Under the pieces are notes generated by a model. The model had not been told where the DNA came from. It ran no database searches and was given only the letters and a program-made list of their open reading frames with translations. A stretch of DNA of 64,000 nucleotides, taken from Symbiodinium natans (lineage: Eukaryota; Sar; Dinophyceae; Suessiales; Symbiodiniaceae). This document shows positions 56,845 to 64,000 of the stretch, in pieces (positions within the stretch are counted from its first letter, which is position 1; each line of letters opens with the position of its first letter). The DNA lies in contig CAJNDS010000613.1 in assembly GCA_905221605.1 (NCBI GenBank), positions 655,894 to 719,893 on the forward strand, in the 5' to 3' direction. Both the position numbers and the translations under genes were made by a program.

Positions 56845-57870
56845 TTTAGTTCCGGTCGGTTCTCCGGGGCTTGGGCTGCCGCGAGGACGTGGAGCTTGGC
56901 GCGGGCATCGCGGCCACACTGGCGCCCAAGCCTGCGGCGAGCTGCTCCGCACACGGCTTCTGCGCAGAGGAGTGGGGCGATGCTTTGATGTTGGGAGTGA
57001 TCCAGGGGGCAACTCGAGGTGAGTGAGGCTTCTGTCGGCATATCTCTGTGGCATCTGCAATGTCACTTGATCTTGCCCAAGATTCTCCAAGAATTCCTGA
57101 AGGCTGGGCTGACCGATGGAGACTGCTGCTTCTCAAATTGCAAAGAGGGCACTGTGTCCAGTCAGGGAGTGGGATGGGATTATTATTTGAGTTTTTTGGC
57201 TTTCATGGCCTTTTCAACAATTGCACAACTTGAGGTTCTCCTTGTGACATCTTGTGACGTCTTGTGACTGCCGGCTGCTGGAGTAGGATATAGGGGGTGA
57301 CAAAATTGTGAGAAAGAATTCGGGCCATCAATGACCACCGAGGCCCAACGGCTGGGACCGGCATCTATCTTTCATGCTGCGATGGTGCCGATAGTCGAAG
57401 GCTTGCGCCTCTTCAAATGGACAAGAAAGGGGTGACGCCGCTTGCTTGCACAGCCGGCTTCATGTCATATGCGGTGAGGCCTGTGAGCCCAACTCCTCAG
57501 CCGCCTTAGCCTTGACGCTGATACCAAAGAATCAAAGGCTGGACGACACCACGCTGCAATGGTGCCTCGGTTTTCGCCATCCCCAGCCCCCCCAGTTGGT
57601 ATCTGTGGTTTCAAGACAGCGCTCCCTGATACTCTGAGACATTCTGAGACTGAACAGTGATTTTGTCGCAACGAGCAAGACCGGCAAGCCGTCCGTGAGG
57701 TTTTGTGAGAAGTCTCGGGCTTTGCAGGTGTGCCGGCCGCATCCCGGAGATCTGGCCCAACCTGCAGGAACTGACTTCTCAAGGCTTTGAAGGCTTTCAG
57801 CGTCTTGAGGTCACACGAGACAAATTTCGAGAGCTTCCCGGCTCAGGAGTACGTGTACAGAGCTGAGCAC
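56845..57870 (+). CDS. Possible exons, unidentified
   Basis: Three exon-like pieces: VLRGLGCREDVELGAGIAAT followed by CSAHGFCAEEWGDAL (about 56857-56987); LILPKILQEFLKAGLTDGD (about 57065-57121); and RIPEIWPNLQELTSQGFEGF followed by RLEVTRDKFRELPGSG (about 57738-57850), closing with TGA near 57866. No family recognised and the frames may not belong together. Confidence 0.25.
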
Positions 57871-58385
57871 CACTGGTCCATCCCTTGCATTGACCTGGCA
57901 GGATGCCCCGATGACTTCGCTCAGAATCTTCCAGACGTGGACGACGAACTGGCCAGCTGAAGGCAGAGACGTCTTGTGTGTCATCGTGGCCCACGCCGCT
58001 GAATGTAGCCTACTATGTGCAAACCCTTGTAAACCCATATGTTGCATGTATGTGGGAGACTGGGAGACAGTATCGGTGTGAGGCCGGCACGCGGCCTGGA
58101 AAGATCTCGTTGAGTATGTGTCGCTTGGAAGAACTGGGTGCCGGATAGCACAGGACAGATTTAGGCTGTTGCTGGCTTGCCGCTCCTTGCTTCTCTGCCA
58201 GGGGTAATGAGGGATGCAAGTGGTGCTTGCTTGTGCGTGTACGCGCCGAGGAAATCCAGTGGCCAAGTTCTTAGTCCCAGCCACTGCATGCTGCTCATGC
58301 ATCACCTCCTGTTCTCTCAAGTCAACTGCCAGACCGCCACGTAGAGGAGAATTTCCTGAGCTGGGGAGTGCCAGGTTTGTTTTCC

Positions 58386-58446
58386 CTAAACCCTAAACCC
58401 TAAACCCTAAACCCTAAACCCTAAACCCTAAACCCTATACCCTAAA
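58386..58446. repeat. Telomere-like (CCCTAAA)n tract, left member of a facing pair
   Basis: About eight copies. It faces the TTTAGGG tract starting near 58592. Confidence 0.95.
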
Positions 58447-58591
58447 GCTGTAAGAGCGTCCTTGGTCTGGGGGCCTTGACTTGGCGGCGAAGCTTTTGCA
58501 GCGTAGCTACGTATCGCTGCCTCGATCAACCGACGAGTTGCTCAGCGCCCGCGCTTGGGTTTTGATGAGCTTCAGTGTCGAGCGGTTTAGG
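58447..58591 (+). CDS. Exon-like island between facing telomere-like tracts
   Basis: After TTTTGCAG at about 58500 the peptide RSYVSLPRSTDELLSARAW can be read. It may be an exon, but no partner is identified. The island is about 145 bases long. Confidence 0.3.
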
Positions 58592-58672
58592 AGGGTTTAG
58601 GGTTTAGGGTTTAGGGTTTAGGGTTTAGGGTCTAGGGTCTAGGGTTTAGGGTTTACGGTTTAGGGTTTAGGC
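58592..58672. repeat. Telomere-like (TTTAGGG)n tract, right member of a facing pair
   Basis: About 11 copies with TCTAGGG and TTTACGG variants. Confidence 0.95.
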
Positions 58673-60134
58673 ACACCTTTCAGACACCAGGGGCTGATGC
58701 CCAACGGGAAGCTTGGTGACACCTCGCTGGATCCCACCGGCTCGTCTGGGCACTGGAAAGTCTCGTGTCTCCAGCTTGCCGTACAAGTAGCGGCCGTAAG
58801 CAAGCAGTTCAAGGACTGTCCTTTTCAAAGTGCCTTAGGTTTTTTTTTTTCGGAAAACATGGGCACACCCTTATTTGTCCGTAAACATGGCGTGCTTTGC
58901 CCACGCGACTTTTGAGTTTCAGGCTTCTCAGCTCGGAAATCATGCGCCGGGGCTGAACAAAGCAGCGATTTACAAGACAACGATACGCCGCATGACCAAA
59001 ATCTCGCCGCCATGTCAAAGCGTCAGGTCAAGGACCCGCACACAGCGTAAAGTGCTCTTGCATCGTCCAGGTTAATTACTTAAAAATATCTCAGCTGGTT
59101 TCGTTGTCAGAACTTCTTCTCTTTGTGAGTATGTTTCCGTGCCTGTTCTTGGACTCCGTGGCAAGCATGGGTTTCCACGGACTCTACATCCACTGAGGAA
59201 TAGCCAGACCGCCTCAGCTGTCCGTATTGTGTCGTTATCGCTTGCCGAGGTGTCAAGCTTCTTGTTGGGACGCCGGTGACCTGCATTGCCGGGGATGACG
59301 ACCTGACATGGAGCCGCTTCGAGAGAATACCGGACTTTGCAGGATTGCGCCACATATGGTGGAACCAGTGTAGCGTGATGCCAGCTACGCTTTGCTTCGT
59401 CCGCAACATGTGTTGGCTTAGATATTCATATCTTTCCAACTTTTCCTGAGAGGTTGAACAGAGGGTCTTGAAATCTGGAGCAGAACTGAAATGCTTCAGG
59501 TATTTTCGACTGGTTGTAGACCTTTGCCTTTTATGGTGGGGAGAGTGGACAGCAGTGTGAGTCCATGGTCGTTGAATGGGGAGAATGCAACACCCTAACG
59601 AGTTGTCGCTGTTGCTTGACACATCCTGCAACTGCATTTCTACGCTCTTTTCGACATCTGCTTCATTGCCAGGTTGGACCAAGGAGTTCTTGAACATGAT
59701 TGGCCGCGAGCATGCCCTTTGGACAGAAGATCCCTGGTCCAGACCAGCGCAGCAAGAATGGAAGAGCAGCAGAAGAGTTGCAGGCGAATTGCAGAATGTT
59801 CGGGACCCTTAGCCACCACTAGCCGGGCCAACGCATGTAGCCACGCGTTTAGGCTGCATGGTGCGTGTCCCAAGCTTCGACATCACAACCAGCGATTGGA
59901 CAAGTTAGGTTAAGATTTGCAATGCGCTTCGGACACACAGACACACAGACACACAGACACACAGCCACACAGACACACAGACACACAGGCACCCAGAGTC
60001 CCACACTCAGTCCGACGCGCACACACATAGACAGACGTGCCTGTTTCAGGGGCAATCGCCGTGGCTATTGGGTTTTGGAGTGCGGGAGATGATTGGCTGA
60101 TGGGTTGCTGTGAATGCATCGCGCGGCTCTTGAG
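58673..60134. other. No gene firmly recognised; CACAGACA repeat
   Basis: An ACACACAGAC-type repeat lies at 59932-59990. Upstream exons of the glycoside-hydrolase-like gene should be here or further left, but I could not identify them. Confidence 0.4.
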
Positions 60135-63005
60135 GTGATGGGACTTGCCATCGGGAATGAACTAGAGCTGCTCTACAACCACGCTGCTCAGCCGGATGTG
60201 TCAAATTCTGCAAGTTGCAGTGCTCAAGTGCTGCACTTCCGGCATGGTTTCGCGTGTTGATTGCATCATATTGCATCGAAGATTGCTGTCACCGTGAATC
60301 TACATGGAGAGACCTAGGCTGGGACGCAGTGCGTCCAAGAGCTGTGGTCGGGTGGCCGACTCTGGCAAACGTTTCAGTCGCGCGTGACGGAGTTCGCTTC
60401 TTGTCCAGAAATGGTTCGCTCCCCCTGCCTCTGTTGATCGGAGAGCAAGATAGAGCAAGTAGGAGCACCTGATGCACAGAAGTTGTGAGTTTAATGATTC
60501 CATGAGTGAGAAACTCACGTGGTTCCGCCCATATGCTGCACTCTGTGTACTCTTTCTTGCACAACTGCCACACGCCTCCTCAGCTCAGGACAACATGGGA
60601 CTCTTGGATGGACTTACATTCTGCGCCTGGCGAATCGCTTGACCTTGTGTGTGATCATACTCAGTGGAGGAGTTTTCTGCACCCGAGGTTTCTCGGGCAT
60701 ACCGGTTGCCACCTCAGCCCGCATCTAAAGCACCATTCAACCATGTAAAGGAGATGATCTGAGGTGACATCCGTCTTCACCGCGGGCGTGCTGACGAGCT
60801 TCTCATCAGAAGTCTTAATGCCTACTAGGTCTTGAATGGCTGTAGCGATCTTGGCAAACACATGAACCAAAGTCTTCACGCCGGCGTTCTGCAGCTTGTG
60901 CCCAGGCAGCCCAGTCATTCCGTTCTTGGAGAACCCTTCGCAGGGTCTCGTAAACACCTTTCTCAAGCAGGCCGTACAGAAGCGGCTTGCCTGCATGATG
61001 TCGGATCTTCCGGCTTCAGGAGGCTTCAGAGCCTTCAGGGTGTCTGTTTCACGACGGCACGACAGAGTTTGGAGCACTACCAGCGCTGATTGCTTCTACG
61101 TGGATGCACAGGTACGGCAAGCGATATGCCTTCACCTTCAATGCATCTTGGCACGGGCGTCGCATGTCTTTCCCAACACTTTGGGGCAGGATGGGTCGCC
61201 TCTGCTCGTGACCTAGCATTCAGGTTTATCCATACTTCGATCCGAACCTCCACTTGGACGCTGGCACGATGGACTCTCGCTTTCGGCCTCTTTTTGAGCT
61301 CCAGTGCATCTGTTCTTCTCGGGACGGGCCGCCCAGAGCAACATGAGCAAAGAGTCTTGGCCAGGACAAGTGTGATCTCGACCTCCCCCGGGTAACCTGC
61401 TGGGACAAGCCGAACTGCCTTGGGCCGAACATCATGGCTTCCTGCCTGAAGTTGGGGTGGACAGCTGGCAGCACGAGCACCAGGCACGGACATCTGATTC
61501 TCAGCCTTTGTGTTGCAGGCCTCAGCCCGGAAACAGATGCACTACCTCACGCGCCGTTGGGACGACTTGCTGGGCGCTGAGCTTTGTTCACAAGAGTGCT
61601 TTGTTCATCGTACAGGAATCGTAGAGGTCGGGTGGAGGTTTAAAATGTTCATGAGTTTTTGGGGTGGGTGGACCTTGCATGTACTAATATACGCTCCCTT
61701 TTCTTTGAATGGCAGGCTTTGCAGGGCTTTGTAGGAGAATTGTAGGGCCTGAACCAAGCCTCAATCCCAGACCCATGTCCCAGGTTTTGGATTGGCGAAA
61801 TCGGCTGGTCGTCTCCCAAGGCTTCTGCTCTTGGCACGGTGACTCGACCGAAAAGGCAATAGGAGTGCGTCTCAACTCCGTGCACGTGAAATCGCCCAAG
61901 CTATGAGGCAAATTGAATGTTGGAGGTGCAAGAGGTGGGTTGAACAGTGCTACTGGGCCTTTGTGCGCCAGTGACGAGCAAGGTGCTTGGAGCGTGTGCT
62001 GGCCGTAGGAATGAGGTGGTTGAGGCGTGCCTGAGGCGCCAGGAGCCCTAAGCATGAACCCTGAAGCTGAGTGAGCTACCCTAAACCCTGAACCCTGAAC
62101 CCTGAACCCTGAACCCTGAACCCTAAACCCTAAACCCTAAACCTTCCTGAAACTTCGGCAACTAAGAATATGGCTGATTGTCCGCAGCGAGATGCTCAGC
62201 ATTCGGGACGCCTAACTTTATTCTGCAATGTTGTGTGCATAACCGTTCTCGGCTGCGTGCTCTGCACGGGATGGGCGGTTACATGGTGATGGAAGCAGAC
62301 GGCACTTGTGAAGTTTGGTCGTCCATGCCTCCTCCAAGGTTTTCGTCACTGAATACCTTCCAGACATTCTATGATCCTTGTATGCACTCACATCTTGTCT
62401 TAGATTGCTTGAACCTAAACCCTAAACCCTAAACCCTAAACCCTAAACCCTAAACCCTAAACCCTAAACCCTAAACCCTAAACCCTAAACCCTAAACCCT
62501 AAACCCTAAACCCTAAACCCTAAACCCTTGACAGAACTGTGCATCCCCGAGTTCAGCTCGGCAGCTTTTCTGTCCTCTGCAGAACGGCTTCCTTGAGTGG
62601 GACCTAACGCTGCCTGGCGGTGTGCGAGCACCAGACCATGTGCCTTGGCTTTGTACTGGCTACTTACTACTTTAGGGTTTACGGTTTGGGGTTTGGGGTT
62701 TAGGGTTTAGGGTTTAGGGCTGAGAAGATTTCTTAATTTGAGGGCCTACAGGAGCTGGCTTCCATGACTCGAGTCGCGTGGAACACTCTGAACGCGGTGA
62801 TGCAGGGATTGCATCTCCTTTCCCTTGTCATGGGTCGCATGCGCCTTTTGCCGAGCGCACCGCGCCGTGCTGTGATGAGAACATCGGTTATAGCAGAAAT
62901 GCCTTCGCCTGATCTCCAGATCTTCTACTTCACGCTGCGCGATGCGCTGAACTTTGGGCAGCAGGAGCTAGGGGGTGCCAGCTTCCGTATAGGGCCTGGA
63001 CCATA
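60135..63005 (+). CDS. GH17-like glycoside hydrolase-related protein (5' incomplete), multi-exon
   Basis: Exons in order: from 60135 (VMGLAIGNELELLYNHA, GNE 60153-60161); from 60330 (CVQELWSGGRLWQTFQSRV); from 60764 (EVTSVFTAGVLTS); about 60902-60980 (VIPFLENPSQGLVNTFLKQA); 61112-61142 (YGKRYAFTFN); from 61224 (VYPYFDPNLHLDAGT); 61365-61451 (CWDKPNCLGPNIMASCLK); from 61519 (ARKQMHYLTRRWDDLL); from 61615 (IVEVGW); near 62340 (SLNTFQTFY); 62583-62640 (FLEWDLTLPGGVRAPDH); 62920-63005 (IFYFTLRDALNFGQQE), ending TAA. The order matches a large dinoflagellate family as I remember it. GNE and EVGW resemble the acid/base and nucleophile motifs of family 17 glucanases, which is an inference. The N-terminus and any signal peptide are not seen. 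Two introns carry telomere-like tracts. Confidence 0.75.
61143..61223 (+). other. Candidate 81-nt GC-AG intron
   Basis: The exon ends ACCTTCAAT (61142), followed by GCATCT. The next exon starts GTTTATCC at 61224 after CATTCAG. The join gives AFTFNVYPYFDP in frame. Confidence 0.75.
62080..62142. repeat. Telomere-like tract with CCCTGAA variant units
   Basis: About five CCCTGAA units followed by three CCCTAAA units, a local run of one variant, which implies recent expansion. It lies in an intron of the GH17-like gene. Confidence 0.95.
62413..62528. repeat. Telomere-like (CCCTAAA)n tract, left member of a facing pair, intronic
   Basis: About 16 perfect copies in the intron just upstream of the 58-base exon 62583-62640. 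Confidence 0.97.
62671..62720. repeat. Telomere-like (TTTAGGG)n tract, right member of a facing pair, intronic
   Basis: About seven copies with TTTACGG and TTTGGGG variants, in the intron just downstream of the same 58-base exon. Confidence 0.95.
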
Positions 63006-64000
63006 AAGACGTGTAAAATGGCACTGACTGAAAGCTCTGCCCTGAACCGCAATTCGCCGCTTCTTGAATTCTTCGGGTGGGCCTCTCCGGCTTTCTGGCC
63101 AGGAGCACTTCGGGTTGCTTACATCGTGCGTCTCGCTTCTCGACTTTTTGCGAAGCCTCCTTGGCTGGAGCCCGGCCAAAAGAGAAGAAAGGCTTTCGAG
63201 AAGCCGCCCTTTAAACTCCCCCCCGCGCACCACCCCTATGGAAACCCGTTGAAACAGACCCTCCCTCCTGGCAAGTCCACTCCGTTCTATACACCCAAAT
63301 CCCCCACAATCCTTATGATAGGAACCCCAAAATCCCAAACCCCGCACCCTAAACCGTAACCCCAAGCGCTAAACCGCCCTAACCTAAAGACCCCCTCATT
63401 GTCGGAAACGCCCGTTTTGTTTTATCCCAGGCTTGGCTGTAAGATTGCCACGCCCAACTTCCGGCCACAATCCTGCCCGCTGCCGCAGCCCTCCACGGGA
63501 ACGTCCTGGCAGGTCCGGGGTTTAGCGTTTAGGGTTTAGGGTTTAGGGCAAGCCTTTTGCAACCCCGTATCAGTTTAGGGCTCTGGGGTCTGATGGATTA
63601 TTATGAATTATGATTATGATGATTATTATTATTAATATTTTTTTTTGAGAGTTTGAGGGGTTAGGTGTTGTTGGGTTAGACTAGGTCTCGGGTTCAACGC
63701 TTTAGAGTTCAGGGTACAGCTCCGGGGTCAGAATGTTGGAGTTTAGAATTCTGACTTCTTGCAGTAGAGGGGTTGCGAAAGCCGCATTTCGACAATCGGG
63801 GGAAAATGACTATCAGGGTGTTGCAGAAACAGCTTCTTCAAACTGCACCCTGAGCCCTTCAGCTACCTTTGCCAGAGGTATGGGGCTTTGCTCTGCTGGG
63901 CGTGCTGAAGCTTGGAGAGCACAAAGCCTTAAGTGCACCAGTTCCATGGAAGTTCGAAGGCCTCGAAGCCTCGAATCCTATAGACGCAATTGGCGATGCA
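63006..64000. other. No gene recognised; short TTTAGGG tract
   Basis: A TTTAGGG run lies at about 63519-63548. A possible decayed copy of the dispersed element (CCTTATGATAGGAACCCC, then GTCGGAAACG) is at about 63300-63415. A 114-residue Pro/Lys-rich frame (63018-63359) has no motif. Confidence 0.45.

Noticed and set aside
60661-61077. 138-residue minus-strand frame
   Set aside because: The + strand in the same place gives EVTSVFTAGVLTS and LENPSQGLVNTFLKQA, which fit the GH17-like family; the minus frame is a shadow.

Overview
The window looks like nuclear DNA of a dinoflagellate, most likely a Symbiodiniaceae-type alga. The reasons are: genes cut into many short, GC-rich exons; introns that often start with GC or GA instead of GT and end AG|G; every recognisable gene on the + strand; protein families I know mainly from dinoflagellates (an SHDWG/TIR-like membrane protein and a GNE-containing glycoside-hydrolase-like protein); and many internal CCCTAAA/TTTAGGG tracts. 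Exon borders were inferred by eye from motif continuity plus splice signals, so most are approximate.

Region 1 (about 0.75-32.1 kb) is a large non-ribosomal peptide synthetase (NRPS), read as A-PCP-E / C-A-PCP / C-A-PCP-TE. The 5' end lies outside the window or is unreadable, so earlier modules may exist. Module 1 carries an epimerisation domain and should present a D-residue. The module 2 adenylation domain has a pocket close to the cysteine code. Module 3 ends in a thioesterase with GHSWG and a distal NHHSML histidine motif, so the chain should be released here. Between the condensation and adenylation halves of module 2 there is an 8 kb gap. It holds a complete-looking, same-strand, multi-exon membrane-protein gene (13.1-16.75 kb) and some unidentified exon-like pieces.

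Region 2 (32-48 kb) is repeat-rich and gene-poor. It has G/C-rich hairpins, microsatellites, a leucine-rich-repeat gene (40.9-42.9 kb), a degenerate telomere-derived tandem block (44.2-46.2 kb), and a roughly 750 bp fold-back built from an 8-mer (TTTAATGG/CCATTAAA) in opposite orientations.

Region 3 (48.5-63 kb) has a BTB-BACK protein with a discoidin-like tail, a probable coiled-coil gene whose exons sit between telomere-like tracts, and a GH17-like glycoside hydrolase. In four places a telomere-like CCCTAAA tract and a TTTAGGG tract face each other across 130-155 bp that holds an exon or exon-like piece. A short (about 80-120 bp) GGGTTT..CGAAA..TTTCGGAAACCC dispersed element recurs at least five times, in both orientations.
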